64,000 nucleotides of DNA from Streptomyces flavidovirens DSM 40150 (GTDB lineage: Bacteria; Actinomycetota; Actinomycetes; Streptomycetales; Streptomycetaceae). Made by a program: the position numbers and the translations under genes. The notes under the pieces were generated by a model. That model ran no database searches. It saw only the letters and a list, made by a program, of their open reading frames with translations, and was not told the origin of the DNA. The stretch is from contig NZ_AUBE01000012.1 in NCBI RefSeq assembly GCF_000429085.1, positions 62,001 through 126,000 of the forward strand, written 5' to 3'. This document shows positions 8,063 to 17,003 of this stretch, one piece after another (positions within the stretch are counted from its first letter, which is position 1; each line of letters begins with the position of its first letter).

Positions 8063-11000
8063 TTATTTGCGGGGGCCGATGGCGTTGTAGGCGGACAGCC
8101 AGCCGATGCCGAGGTGGTCGCCACGTGTGAACACCGCTCCCCCGCGGTTGTGTCCGGAGGTGGCTGAGCCGGGGCCGGGCAGCGGGTAGGGAAGGTCGGT
8201 GGTGGTGCCGTCGCTGGTGTGACGGGCGACCATGGGGTCGGTCCACAGGTGGACCTGGGTACCGCGTGGTGCGCGGATGCGAATGCTGTCGGGGTGGTGG
8301 TCGAGGTCGATTCCGGTGGTGCGGGTGGCGAGCAGTGCGCGGTAGTCGTCGGGGTGGAGGCGGCAGGTGCTGGGCGGTGTGGTGCCGGGCCAGTCGGGGG
8401 CATCGATGCCGCGCTGCCGGGCGGCGCGCCACATGAGGGGGACGAGGTGGTGGGCGTGGGCGGGGGTGGCCATGCGTTCGCACATCCACAGCAGGCGGCC
8501 GGAGCCACGGCGGGGGCCGAGGGTGCGCCAGCGGATGCGCTGGGTCAAGTCGGCTGCCACGACGGCGGCCCAGGGGTGGATGGTGCCGAGTTGGCCCTGG
8601 GCAGCGAGCCAGGCGAGGTAGCGGCGGGCTTCGTCGAGGATCTGGGCCATGGAGTCGACGGGGATGCCCAGGATGTAACTGCTGCGGGTGCGGAACGCCT
8701 TGGGACTGTTGGCCACCAGGAGCAGTACGGCGCGGGCGAGGTCGCCGGCAGCGGGTTTGTCCTCTTGCTCGTCTTGCGGGGTGCGCGGGGTGTCGGGGGC
8801 GTCGGTGTGTCCGCCTGTGCGCAGGACCTGGTAGAGAGCGGTTTTGGCACGGTCGGTGAACGGGGCCTGTTCGAGAACGGGCAGGCGGGTGCTGAGCAGG
8901 GTGATGAGGGTGTCCTCGGCGTCGTCGGGGTTGTCGGGGGCGGGGAGGAGGCGCAGGACGTCGGTGAGGGTGGTGGCGACGTCGGATTCGACCATGAAGC
9001 GGCTGGTGAGTTTTCCGGTCTCGGTGATGGTCAGCCGGTCGTTGCCGCCGGGGTCGGGGGTGCGGTGGAGGTATCCGGCGTCGTGGAGGAAGTCGAGGGC
9101 GTCATGGAGAGGGTCGAGGTGGTGGTGTCCCTGGTGGTGGGCGAAGGTCTTGGTCCACCAGGTCTCGGCCTGGTCCAGGTCGGCCAGCCGTCCCTGGACG
9201 GCCTCGGCCAGGACGTGGTCGGGCAGGTGATCTCGGATGCGTGAGGTGACGGTGTATCCGGCGGCAAGGCGGGCCTGCCATTCAGCACGCTGGGCCGGGC
9301 CGGTCAGCAGGTAGGCAAAGCCCTCGCGTTCACCGGCTCCGACCCGGCCGGCCCGGCCGAACATCTGCTGGACCATCGAGACCTCGATGCGGTCCATGCC
9401 AACCTGGGTGTCGCGGACGATGACAGCCCTGGCGGGGAGGTTGACGCCGGCCGCGACGGTTGAGGTCGCGACCAGGATGTCGGCCTGACGGGTGCGGAAG
9501 GCTTGTTCGGCCTCGCGTTTGTAGGGCCAGTCGCGGTAGTGGAGGCGTACTCCGGCGCGGGTGCACAGGCGCTCGACGAGTTCGCTGTCGTCGGCGTCGG
9601 CGCCCTTGGCCGGCACGCCGCGGTCGGCCGCCAGGGCGAGAGCGGTAGCACGTACGCCTCGTTTGCTGCCGCAGAAGACCAGGACGCTGCCGTGGGTCTC
9701 AGTGAACCCGCGCGCGAGACGTACGGTGTGCGCGGTGCGGATCTGGGCGCGGGTTTTCCAATCCGGGTTGTCGGCCGCTTCGGGCAGTACGGGCAGTTGC
9801 CAGGTCAGGCGTGTGGGGCGCCACGGCGAGCGGATGAGGCGGGCGCCGAGCCAGTCGGCGACCTGCTCGGCGTTGGCGACCGTGGCGGACAGACCGACGA
9901 TCCGGACCTGGGTGCTGTCTTCGCGGACCCGGGCGAGGAGTGCTTCAAGTACAGGGCCGCGAGTGGGGTCGCCCAGCAGGTGGATCTCGTCGACGATGAG
10001 GCAGCCCACCTCGGCCAGCGCGGCTCGCAGGGAGCCGGTGCGACTGATCGCCTCGAACTTCTCAGTGGTCGCCACCCACAGGTCCGCGGTGCGGATGAGC
10101 TCGGCGTCGACGGCGTACTCACCGGTCAGGCGTACGACAGTGCGGCCGGCACTGCGCCAGGTCTCGAGGTCGCGGTCGAGTTCGTCGGTCAGGGAGCGCT
10201 GGGGTACGAGCCAGGCCGCTTTGCGGCCACGGGTGTGGGTCTGGAGGGCTGCGACCATGCCGATGGCGGTCTTGCCCGCGCCGGTGGGAGCGACGATGAC
10301 TGTGTGCTCGTTGTTTTCCAGGATGGCCGGGATGGCCGCAGCCTGGACGGGGTTGAAGGCGGGGTGCGGCAGCAGTCGCTGCCAGTCTGCAGGGACAAGG
10401 CTGGTGACGGGAACGTAGGTGGCCATCTCGTTCGAGGGCAGGTCGGCCAGGGCGTCCCACTGCGCGGCGAAGGCGTCGCGGGCGGCATACGCGGCCGGGC
10501 CTGCCGCCGGCGCGCCGGCATTGAGGGGACGGGTGGTCAGGTCAGTGGGGTTGCCCAGGTCGCCGACCGTGCTGATCTGCTCAGCCTCAACCCAGTGCCC
10601 GGCGCGGCGGACCCGGCCACCGTGGTCGGTGAGGAAGGCACGCAGCGGGTCGAATTCCGGTTCTGCGGGGGTGATAGCGCGGATGTCCTCGGCTGCGGTC
10701 AGGGCTTGCTTGGACGGCCGCCATCCGGGGTCGGTCACCTTGCACCACAACAGGGCACGCTTCTCGGTCTCCGCGGGGAGGGGGAGGTCGGGCGGCCAGA
10801 CGGGAGCGGGCTGACTGGTGGGAGATGTGCCAGGCGGGACGGATCCGATCGCGGTCACTGTCACGCCGGGGCCTGACGTGCGGGGGCCCAGGAGAAGGCC
10901 TGCCGCCGGCTTGGGGAGCACGGCCGGGGTGGAGGTGGCGCGCCTCGGTGGCGTGGACATCGCCGGAGCGGTCACGGCGGCACGGGCGCCGGGAAGGGTT

Positions 11001-11407
11001 GTTAGCTTGTCGTAGGTCTTCACGCCCAGGTCAGCGAGGGTGTATGCGCGCGGGCAGGCCGGACAGACCACGGCGACATAGCGATACTGACGACCCGCTG
11101 ACTCGTACGGGCGGCGCAGCGAATGCAGCGGTGTCTCGCAGGCGGGGCACGAGCGGAGCACCTGTTCCTGGTAGGACCATCCCGGTTCCCGGAAACGGGC
11201 CAAGACGTCCTCCTCGTCGAGGACGGTCCCCCATCGTTGCCGGACAAGCTCCCCGACCGTGACCGGGACCGTCTCTTCCTTGGACTCACGCACACCCTCA
11301 ACCCTGCCAGCCAACCCCACTAACATTCCATCGGCTACGACAAAGTCGAACAGGCGATCCCCGTCCACCGTTTGCTGGAGCACGCACGCGGTCGCGGTCG
11401 CTAGCAT
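8063..11407 (-). CDS. large Ski2-like superfamily 2 helicase with N-terminal zinc-finger-like region
   Basis: A 1114-residue nucleic-acid helicase. Residues 1-130 hold two CPAC pairs (87-90 and 115-118), a probable zinc site. The helicase core spans about 340-760: a Q-motif-like FNPVQAAAIPAIL, Walker A APTGAGKT (about 369-376), DEIH Walker B (about 474), the motif III sequence GLSATVAN, VATSTVAAGVNLPA (motif V) and QMFGRAGRVG (motif VI, about 682). The last two resemble archaeal/eukaryotic Ski2/Hel308 helicases. About 350 residues of helical C-terminal sequence follow, with no nuclease motif recognised. The gene stands alone; the permease operon diverges from it. The start is ATG 11407 with a weak ribosome site. 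A DNA-repair or anti-phage role is possible but nothing here proves it. Confidence 0.85.
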   Translation of the reverse strand: MLATATACVLQQTVDGDRLFDFVVADGMLVGLAGRVEGVRESKEETVPVTVGELVRQRWGTVLDEEDVLARFREPGWSYQEQVLRSCPACETPLHSLRRPYESAGRQYRYVAVVCPACPRAYTLADLGVKTYDKLTTLPGARAAVTAPAMSTPPRRATSTPAVLPKPAAGLLLGPRTSGPGVTVTAIGSVPPGTSPTSQPAPVWPPDLPLPAETEKRALLWCKVTDPGWRPSKQALTAAEDIRAITPAEPEFDPLRAFLTDHGGRVRRAGHWVEAEQISTVGDLGNPTDLTTRPLNAGAPAAGPAAYAARDAFAAQWDALADLPSNEMATYVPVTSLVPADWQRLLPHPAFNPVQAAAIPAILENNEHTVIVAPTGAGKTAIGMVAALQTHTRGRKAAWLVPQRSLTDELDRDLETWRSAGRTVVRLTGEYAVDAELIRTADLWVATTEKFEAISRTGSLRAALAEVGCLIVDEIHLLGDPTRGPVLEALLARVREDSTQVRIVGLSATVANAEQVADWLGARLIRSPWRPTRLTWQLPVLPEAADNPDWKTRAQIRTAHTVRLARGFTETHGSVLVFCGSKRGVRATALALAADRGVPAKGADADDSELVERLCTRAGVRLHYRDWPYKREAEQAFRTRQADILVATSTVAAGVNLPARAVIVRDTQVGMDRIEVSMVQQMFGRAGRVGAGEREGFAYLLTGPAQRAEWQARLAAGYTVTSRIRDHLPDHVLAEAVQGRLADLDQAETWWTKTFAHHQGHHHLDPLHDALDFLHDAGYLHRTPDPGGNDRLTITETGKLTSRFMVESDVATTLTDVLRLLPAPDNPDDAEDTLITLLSTRLPVLEQAPFTDRAKTALYQVLRTGGHTDAPDTPRTPQDEQEDKPAAGDLARAVLLLVANSPKAFRTRSSYILGIPVDSMAQILDEARRYLAWLAAQGQLGTIHPWAAVVAADLTQRIRWRTLGPRRGSGRLLWMCERMATPAHAHHLVPLMWRAARQRGIDAPDWPGTTPPSTCRLHPDDYRALLATRTTGIDLDHHPDSIRIRAPRGTQVHLWTDPMVARHTSDGTTTDLPYPLPGPGSATSGHNRGGAVFTRGDHLGIGWLSAYNAIGPRK

Positions 11408-11491
11408 GCGGCTCGGTTTGATGCGGGTGAAGAAATCCGCAAGGGGCGATCCGAAGCCGAGGTTCGGGACATGGATCTCTCCCAGGGTGCT

Positions 11492-11510
11492 TAAAATGAA
11501 TGTCGTTTTA
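11492..11510. promoter_or_regulatory. AT-rich palindrome, candidate metalloregulator operator
   Basis: TAAAATGA-ATG-TCGTTTTA is an 8-3-8 inverted repeat with one mismatch, conspicuous in DNA that is otherwise about 70% GC. It lies between the divergent helicase and permease genes, 153 bases before the permease start. The permease/TIGR03943 pair is related to B. subtilis ycgR-ycgQ, which belong to the Zur (zinc) regulon, so a Zur/Fur-type site is the leading guess; the match to the usual 7-1-7 box is loose. Confidence 0.5.
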
Positions 11511-11600
11511 TAGCTGGCCCTCTGTTGGCCACCTGTCGCCCCTGGCGGTGGCGTGCGTCGCAGCGCGTACCCTCACCAGATTGCCGGGATCACGCCGGGC

Positions 11601-11628
11601 GGCGGTCGGCGGTCGGCGGTCGGCGGTC
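11601..11628. repeat. four-copy 7-bp tandem repeat
   Basis: GGCGGTC is repeated four times perfectly, 35 bases upstream of the permease start codon. It lies in the presumed 5' leader. Length variation by slippage is possible; no function can be read from it. Confidence 0.6.
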
Positions 11629-11662
11629 ACGGTCTTGCCCCTCGCAGACAACCGGAGCACAC

Positions 11663-12712
11663 ATGCGTCACCCGGAAGGACTGGCCCAGCCGCAGCAGCC
11701 GCCGGACCCCACGCCCGAATCGGCGCCTGCGCAGAGCACCGCCGGTAATCTCCCGGTCCCTCTGATCGTGGCCGGTCTGGTCTTGTCCCTGCTGGTGGGC
11801 GAACTCGGCTACTCCCTGTTGGGAAACGACACATGGCTCAGGCATCCGGGATTCACTGCGTGGCAGACCGTCGTTGTGGCCATCACCGTCCAGGCTTTGC
11901 CTTTTCTACTGTTCGGCACACTGATCTCCGGAGCTGTCAACGCCTTCGTACCGGCTGAACTGTTCACACGCGTACTGCCGCGCAATCCCGCGCTTGCCGT
12001 CCCCGTGGCGAGCGCCGCAGGTGCGGTGTTGCCGGGATGTGAATGCGCCTCAGTACCGGTCGCGGGCAGCTTGATCCGGCGTGGCGTCACGCCGGCGGCT
12101 GCCTTCGCATTTCTTCTCTCGGCGCCTGCCATCAACCCGATCGTGCTGGCGTCGACCGCTGTGGCATTCCCCGGCAGCCCTGAAATGGTCGCGGCCCGGC
12201 TAGCCGCTTCACTGGCAACCTCTGCGGTCATGGGCTGGCTCTGGATGAGATTCGGCCGCGAGGACTGGCTGCGGATGCCTGCCCGGCACTCCGGACATCA
12301 ACCCGGCCGCAGTCGCCTCAACGAGTTCCGGCTCGGTTTCCAGCACGACTTCCTGCATGCCGGAGGCTTTCTTGTGCTCGGTGCGATGGCCGCCGCAGCG
12401 TTCAACGTGACCGTGCCGCGCTCGGTCCTCGACATGTTCGCAAGCTCACCGTGGATGTCGGTGCTCTTTCTTGCGGCACTGGCCGTCGTACTGGCCGTGT
12501 GCTCGGAGGCCGACGCATTTGTCGCCGCCTCCCTGACCGGCTTCTCCCCCACTGCCCGGCTGGCGTTCATGGTGGTCGGGCCCATGGTGGACCTGAAGTT
12601 GATCGCACTGCAGGTGGGCACCTTCGGCCGGGCGTTCGCGTTGCGCTTCTCGGCAGCGACGGCGGTGACGGCCGTGACGTGCAGCGTTGTGGTCGGATGG
12701 TGGCTGCTGTGA
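11663..12712 (+). CDS. DUF318/YraQ (ArsP-like) membrane permease
   Basis: A 349-residue integral membrane protein with about eight to ten transmembrane segments. The two family repeats are visible: VVVAITVQALPFLLFGTLIS with AVLPGCECASVPVAG, and VLAVCSEADAFVAASLTGF with GPMVDLKLIAL. The first GCECASVP cysteine pair and the second CSEADAF motif are the conserved pore-like elements. ATG 11663 is chosen because GGAG precedes it and the first hydrophobic segment follows at about residue 30. Its stop codon lies within the start region of the next gene, so the two are translationally coupled. The substrate is unknown; relatives act on metals or arsenicals. Confidence 0.85.
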   Translation: MRHPEGLAQPQQPPDPTPESAPAQSTAGNLPVPLIVAGLVLSLLVGELGYSLLGNDTWLRHPGFTAWQTVVVAITVQALPFLLFGTLISGAVNAFVPAELFTRVLPRNPALAVPVASAAGAVLPGCECASVPVAGSLIRRGVTPAAAFAFLLSAPAINPIVLASTAVAFPGSPEMVAARLAASLATSAVMGWLWMRFGREDWLRMPARHSGHQPGRSRLNEFRLGFQHDFLHAGGFLVLGAMAAAAFNVTVPRSVLDMFASSPWMSVLFLAALAVVLAVCSEADAFVAASLTGFSPTARLAFMVVGPMVDLKLIALQVGTFGRAFALRFSAATAVTAVTCSVVVGWWLL

Positions 12713-13482
12713 AGCCGGTGCTCCAGCCGATGCTGCTCCTCCTCACGGGGGCGGCGATTCTGCGCGTCTCCCTGTTCAGCGACATCTGCCTGCGATACGT
12801 AAAGGAGGGCCTGCAGCCATTCCTCATCGCTTCGGGGTTTGTGCTGGTCTGCTTCGGACTGGTGGGTGCGTTGGGTACGTCGGGTGAATTGCGCCACGGG
12901 CTGCGATTCATCATGCGTCGAGAATCGACAAGTTCCGCGCCGGCGGGTACCGCACCTGCTCACGACGGGCATGATCACGCCGACGTACCAGGCATCGCCT
13001 GGCTGCTCGCGGCCCCCGCGCTGGTCCTGCTGATGTTCGCACCGCCTGCCCTCGGCTCGTACACAGCCGCGCGTGACAGCCCGAAGGTCGTCGAGGTCTA
13101 CGACCATTTCAAGCGACTGCCCGCGCAAGGGCCCGTACCCCTTTCGCTGACGGAGTTCACCGCCCGCGTCCAGCAGGATCGCGCGAAAAGTCTCGGGGGG
13201 CGCACCGTTGTACTGTCGGGATTCGTCACTCCGGGCAAGAACGGAACGTGGGACCTGACCCGGTTGCTCGTGGCATGCTGCGCGGCCGACTCCCAGTCCC
13301 TGACGGTAACCATGCACGGAGTCCCGGCACCGCCCCCGGACACCTGGGTCAAGGTGACGGGGACCTGGCACCCGAGCGGCGCCCTGGGCACCGCATCCGC
13401 AGCCCTCGCTCTTGACGTGCGATCACTCGAACGCATCCCCCAACCGCTGAGCCCGTACAAGGATCGGCCGCCCAGCGCTTAG
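12697..13482 (+). CDS. TIGR03943 family protein, putative permease partner
   Basis: A 261-residue protein of the family that always accompanies DUF318 permeases. Two N-terminal membrane helices (VLQPMLLLLTGAAILRVSLF; PFLIASGFVLVCFGLVGAL) are followed by a His-rich stretch (HDGHDH), a third helix (WLLAAPALVLLMF) and an extracytoplasmic OB-like domain with the conserved ARLLVACCAAD-type Cys pair and WVKVTGTW. The histidines suggest a metal ligand site. ATG 12697 or GTG 12709 can serve as start; both overlap the permease stop. Probably a subunit of a metal transport complex. Confidence 0.85.
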   Translation: MVAAVKPVLQPMLLLLTGAAILRVSLFSDICLRYVKEGLQPFLIASGFVLVCFGLVGALGTSGELRHGLRFIMRRESTSSAPAGTAPAHDGHDHADVPGIAWLLAAPALVLLMFAPPALGSYTAARDSPKVVEVYDHFKRLPAQGPVPLSLTEFTARVQQDRAKSLGGRTVVLSGFVTPGKNGTWDLTRLLVACCAADSQSLTVTMHGVPAPPPDTWVKVTGTWHPSGALGTASAALALDVRSLERIPQPLSPYKDRPPSA

Positions 13483-13543
13483 GGCACACGTGTGTGCTGA
13501 GGTCGGGCGCCGGGGCGGCGTGGCCGGGTGGGTGTGCACACGC

Positions 13544-13578
13544 GAGAGCCCCACACCGGTGCGCGGTGCGGGGTTCTC
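13544..13578. terminator. hairpin between convergent operons
   Basis: A GAGAGCCCCACACC arm and a GGTGCGGGGTTCTC arm pair over 14 positions with two G-U-type mismatches and a 7-base loop. It lies between the ends of the TIGR03943 gene and the ferredoxin gene, so it can act for both strands. Confidence 0.6.
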
Positions 13579-13600
13579 GGTACGGGAAGTGCCACGGTTG

Positions 13601-13834
13601 TTACGAGTCGGTGGCATCACGGGAGTTGAGGGCGATGGCTTCGGCGGGGCAGAGGCCGACGGCCATCCTGGCGGCGGCTCGGTGCTCGGGGGCAGGTGCG
13701 GGGTGCAGGAGCACCACCAGGCCTTCCTCGTCGTCCTGGTCGAAGACCTCGGGAGCCGTCAGGGCGCACATGCCGGCGCCGGCGCAGAGGTCACGGTCGG
13801 CGCTGAGACGCAGCGGCTCTCGTGGGTCGCTCAC
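13601..13834 (-). CDS. [3Fe-4S] ferredoxin
   Basis: A 77-residue ferredoxin of the kind that feeds electrons to bacterial P450s. The cluster ligands are seen in DLCAGAGMCALTAPEVF (C-x5-C) and GLCPAEAI (C-P). The spacing C-x5-C lacks the middle Cys of a 4Fe-4S site, hence [3Fe-4S]. It starts 4 bases after the P450 stop and is co-transcribed with it, as is normal for P450-ferredoxin pairs. Confidence 0.92.
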   Translation of the reverse strand: MSDPREPLRLSADRDLCAGAGMCALTAPEVFDQDDEEGLVVLLHPAPAPEHRAAARMAVGLCPAEAIALNSRDATDS

Positions 13835-13838
13835 GGCG

Positions 13839-15099
13839 CTACTCCTTGTCCCAGGTGACGGGCAGGTTGATCACGCCGTAGATGTTGGAGCGGTCGCGCA
13901 GCGGCACCTCCTGCGGCGGCACCGCGAGGCGCAGGGTGGGGAAGCGGGCGAAGAGCGCCGGGAACGCCACGGTCATCTCGACGCGGGCGAGCTGCTGGCC
14001 CAGGCACTGGTGGGCGCCGTGGCCGAAGGCCAGGTGCCCGGTGGCCTTGCGGTGGATGTCGAGCCGGTCGGGGTCGGGGAACTTGTGCGGGTCGCGGTTG
14101 GTGGCCTGCACGGAAATGGTCACCGTCTCGCCCGCCCTGATGACTTGGCCCTCCACCTCGACGTCCTCTAGCGCTGAACGCGGCAGCGGGTCGGCCACGC
14201 TGAGGTAACGCAGCAGCTCCTCCACCGTCTGCTCGGCGAGGGCCGGGTCGGCGCGCAGGGCGTCCAGCTGCTCGGGGTTGCTGAGCAGGGCGAAGGTGCC
14301 GAGGCCGAGCATGTTCGCGGTGGTGTCGAGCCCGGCGGCGAGCAGCAGCCCGCCGATTCCGGCCAGCTCCTCGTCGGTGAGGTCGGAGGTGGTGAGATCG
14401 CTGAGCAGGTCGTCGGTGGGCTCGGCGCGCTTGGCGAGGACGAGTTCGCCGAGGTACTGGAGCAGCGCCGTATAGGCCTCGCCCTTCGCCTCCGCATCCG
14501 CCGTCTGGTCGAAGATCGTCGCCACCTGGCCCTGGAAGCGCTCCCGGTCGGCGTACGGCACGCCGAGCAGCTCGCAGATCATGAGCGCGGGCACGGGCTG
14601 CGCAAACGCCTCCACCAGGTCTGCCGTGGGCCCGGCCTGCTCCATCGCGTCCAGGCATTCGGCAGTTAACTGCTCGACGCGCTCGGTGAGTTGACGCATC
14701 CGGCGGACGGTGAACTTACCGGTGAGCAGGCGCCGGTAGCGGGTGTGCTCGGGGGCGTCGAGGCCGATGATGTCGCCGACCGGCGCGGGCGGCAACTCCC
14801 CCGACACCATCCCCTCCATCGGCACCGGCAGGTGCAGGAGTTCGTAGCGCGAGCTGAAGCGTGGGTCGGCCAGGATCGCGCGGGCCGTGGCGTGGCCGGT
14901 GACCAGCCAGCCCATGTGTCCGTCGGCGTAGCGCATCCGGCGCAGCGGCTTGTCGCTCAGCGCGGTGAGTCCGGCGGGCGGGTCGAGGGGGCAGCCGGTG
15001 CGCCGGCGTGGGCAGGGTGGGCGGCTCATCGGCGGTGGTGCCGTCGGTGGTGGTGGTTGCGGCGGCGGTGGTGGTTGCGGGCGTCGGGTCGTACGACAT
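13839..15099 (-). CDS. cytochrome P450 with apparent N-terminal frameshift
   Basis: A class I bacterial P450. The body is complete: I-helix AGLDTT, ETVEELLRYL with the ExxR-like region, and the heme loop FGHGAHQCLG. A strong AGGAGG ribosome site precedes ATG 15099, whose frame reads MSYDPTPATTTAAATTTTDG and then EPPTLPTP, a normal P450 leader, but that frame does not enter the P450 body. Removing one C from the run at about 15005 gives TLPTRRTGCPLDPP, which matches the family. As written, translation of the body would need an internal start such as ATG 15029. This is either a real frameshift or a sequencing error. The ABC exporter genes lie 66 bases upstream and the ferredoxin 4 bases downstream. 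Confidence 0.85.
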
Positions 15100-15165
15100 G
15101 GGGCCTCCTGCATCGTCGGGCGGGTGTGAGTGAGGGGTGGTGCTAGTCGGTGAAGTGGTTTGTGG

Positions 15166-15957
15166 TTACCGCTTCGCGCCGGTCCTGAAGGTGCGGCGCG
15201 CCCACACGTAACCGACCAGCGAGAGCGCCACGCACCAGGCGAGGCCGATGACGGCGCTGGAGCCGATCTCGGTGCCGAGCCACAGGCCGCGCAGGGTCTC
15301 GATGATCGGGGTGAAGGGCTGGTACTCGGCGAACCAGCGCAGGCCGGTGGGCATGGCCTCGGTCGGCACGATGGCGCTGCCGACGAACGGCAGGAACGTC
15401 AGCGGCATCGGGATGTTGCTGGCGGTCTCCACGTTCTTGGCGACCAGGCCGATGCCCGCGGAGAGCCAGGTGAGCGCGAGCGTGAGCAAAATGAGCAGGC
15501 CGATGGCGGCGAACCACTCGACGGGTGTCGCGCTGGGGCGAAAGCCCATCAGGAGGGCGACGCCGATGACGAGCGTGACGCTGGTCATCGTCTGGATCAC
15601 ACTGCCCACGACATGACCGGTCAGGAACGAGGCCCGCGAGATCGGCATCGTACGGAAGCGATTGACGATGCCCTCGGTTTTGTCGACGCACACGCTGATC
15701 GCGGTGGTCAGGGCGCCGGAGGTGGCGGCCATCAGGATGATGCCGGGCGCCAGGTAGTCGATGTAGTCGCCGCTGCCGGTGGGCAGGCCGCTGATGCCGG
15801 TGCCCAGGGCGCTGCCGAACACGTAGTTGAACAGCAGCAGCATCACCAGGGGCATCGCGACGACGGTGACCGTCAGGGACGGGTAGCGCAGTGCCTTCTT
15901 GAGGTTGCGCCGCAGCATCGTCCTGGAGTCTCTGGCGGCGTACGACATGGTGGCCAT
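15166..15957 (-). CDS. ABC-2 type drug exporter permease (DrrB-like)
   Basis: A 263-residue membrane subunit of an ABC exporter. It has six predicted helices, for example LTVTVVAMPLVMLLLFNYVF, LAPGIILMAATSGALTTAIS and GLLILLTLALTWLSAGIGLV, and the family signature FNRFRTMPISRASF-type loop (here VNRFRTMPISRASFL). The start codon ATG 15957 overlaps the ATPase stop (ATGA), so the two are coupled. Drr-type pairs usually export hydrophobic drugs or antibiotics. The P450 follows on the same strand, suggesting one operon. Confidence 0.9.
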   Translation of the reverse strand: MATMSYAARDSRTMLRRNLKKALRYPSLTVTVVAMPLVMLLLFNYVFGSALGTGISGLPTGSGDYIDYLAPGIILMAATSGALTTAISVCVDKTEGIVNRFRTMPISRASFLTGHVVGSVIQTMTSVTLVIGVALLMGFRPSATPVEWFAAIGLLILLTLALTWLSAGIGLVAKNVETASNIPMPLTFLPFVGSAIVPTEAMPTGLRWFAEYQPFTPIIETLRGLWLGTEIGSSAVIGLAWCVALSLVGYVWARRTFRTGAKR

Positions 15958-16961
15958 CAGGCGTTCTCCTTGGGCGATGCGACGGTGTGGGCGGGGCGGG
16001 GCCGGCCGGTGAGGGTCAGGAAGACGTCGTCGAGGTCGGGGGTGTGCACGGTGAGCGACTCGGCCTGGACGGCGGTGGACTCCAGGGTGTAGAGGATGGC
16101 CCGCAGGTTGGGGATGGAGCCGTCGCTGGGGATCTGCAGGGTGAGGGAGTCCTCGTCGCGCGTGGCGATGCCGAAGATGCCCGCAGCGGTGTCCAGGGCC
16201 CGGGCGTCGGCGAACCGAACCCGGATGTGGCCGCCGGGGATACGCCGCTTCAGCTCGTCGGCGGTGCCCTCGGCGATCAGCCTGCCGTGGTCCAGCACGG
16301 CGATACGATCGGCGAGTTGGTCGGCCTCTTCCAGGTACTGGGTGGTCAGGAAGATGGTCACGCCGTCGTCCGCTACGAGTTCGCGGATGATCTCCCACAT
16401 GGTGCGCCGGCTGCGCGGGTCGAGCCCGGTGGTGGGCTCGTCGAGGAAGATGATCCGCGGATCGCCGACCAGGGTCATCGCCAGGTCGAGCTTGCGCCGC
16501 ATGCCGCCGGAGAAGGTGACGGCGGTCTTGCCCGCCACCTCGGACAGGTCGAAGCGGCGTAGCAGGTCCTTGGCGCGGCGCTTGCCCTCGCGGCGGTCGA
16601 GGTGGTGCAGGTCCGCCATGAGGAGCAGGTTCTCCTCGGCGGTCAGCAGGTTGTCGACGGCCGAGAACTGGCCGGTGACGCCGATCGCGGAGCGCACCGC
16701 GTCGGCGGCCCGGGTCAGATGGCGGCCGGCGACCCAGGCCTCGCCCGCGTCGGCGTCGATGAGTGTGGAGAGGATCTCCACGGTGGTCGTCTTGCCGGCG
16801 CCGTTCGGTCCGAGCAGGGCGAAGACGGTGCCCTCCGCGATGTCCAGGTCGATGCCGTCGAGCACGAGCTTGTCGCCGTAGGACTTGCGCAGTCCGGTGG
16901 CGGTGATCGCCGATGCCGACGCGTTCGCGGCGGTCGGCGCGGATGTCTGGGTGGCAGTCAT
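15957..16961 (-). CDS. ABC exporter ATPase (DrrA-like)
   Basis: A 334-residue ATP-binding subunit. Walker A is GPNGAGKT at residues 51-58, the signature is FSGGMRRKLD, Walker B is RIIFLDEPTTGLD, and the DrrA-type C-terminal domain follows (DDVFLTLTG near the end). The N-terminal 18 residues are Ala/Thr/Ser-rich and disordered-looking. It pairs with the permease by a 1-base overlap. The DUF4097 gene lies 42 bases upstream on the same strand. Confidence 0.92.
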   Translation of the reverse strand: MTATQTSAPTAANASASAITATGLRKSYGDKLVLDGIDLDIAEGTVFALLGPNGAGKTTTVEILSTLIDADAGEAWVAGRHLTRAADAVRSAIGVTGQFSAVDNLLTAEENLLLMADLHHLDRREGKRRAKDLLRRFDLSEVAGKTAVTFSGGMRRKLDLAMTLVGDPRIIFLDEPTTGLDPRSRRTMWEIIRELVADDGVTIFLTTQYLEEADQLADRIAVLDHGRLIAEGTADELKRRIPGGHIRVRFADARALDTAAGIFGIATRDEDSLTLQIPSDGSIPNLRAILYTLESTAVQAESLTVHTPDLDDVFLTLTGRPRPAHTVASPKENA

Positions 16962-17003
16962 GCCGCATTCCTTTCGGGGGTGGGCAGTTGGAGGTACGCC
17001 GGG

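Noticed and set aside
15166..16968. 600-codon frame joining ABC ATPase shadow and permease
   Set aside because: Only its second half (from 15957) is real permease; the first half is the ATPase gene read in the wrong frame.
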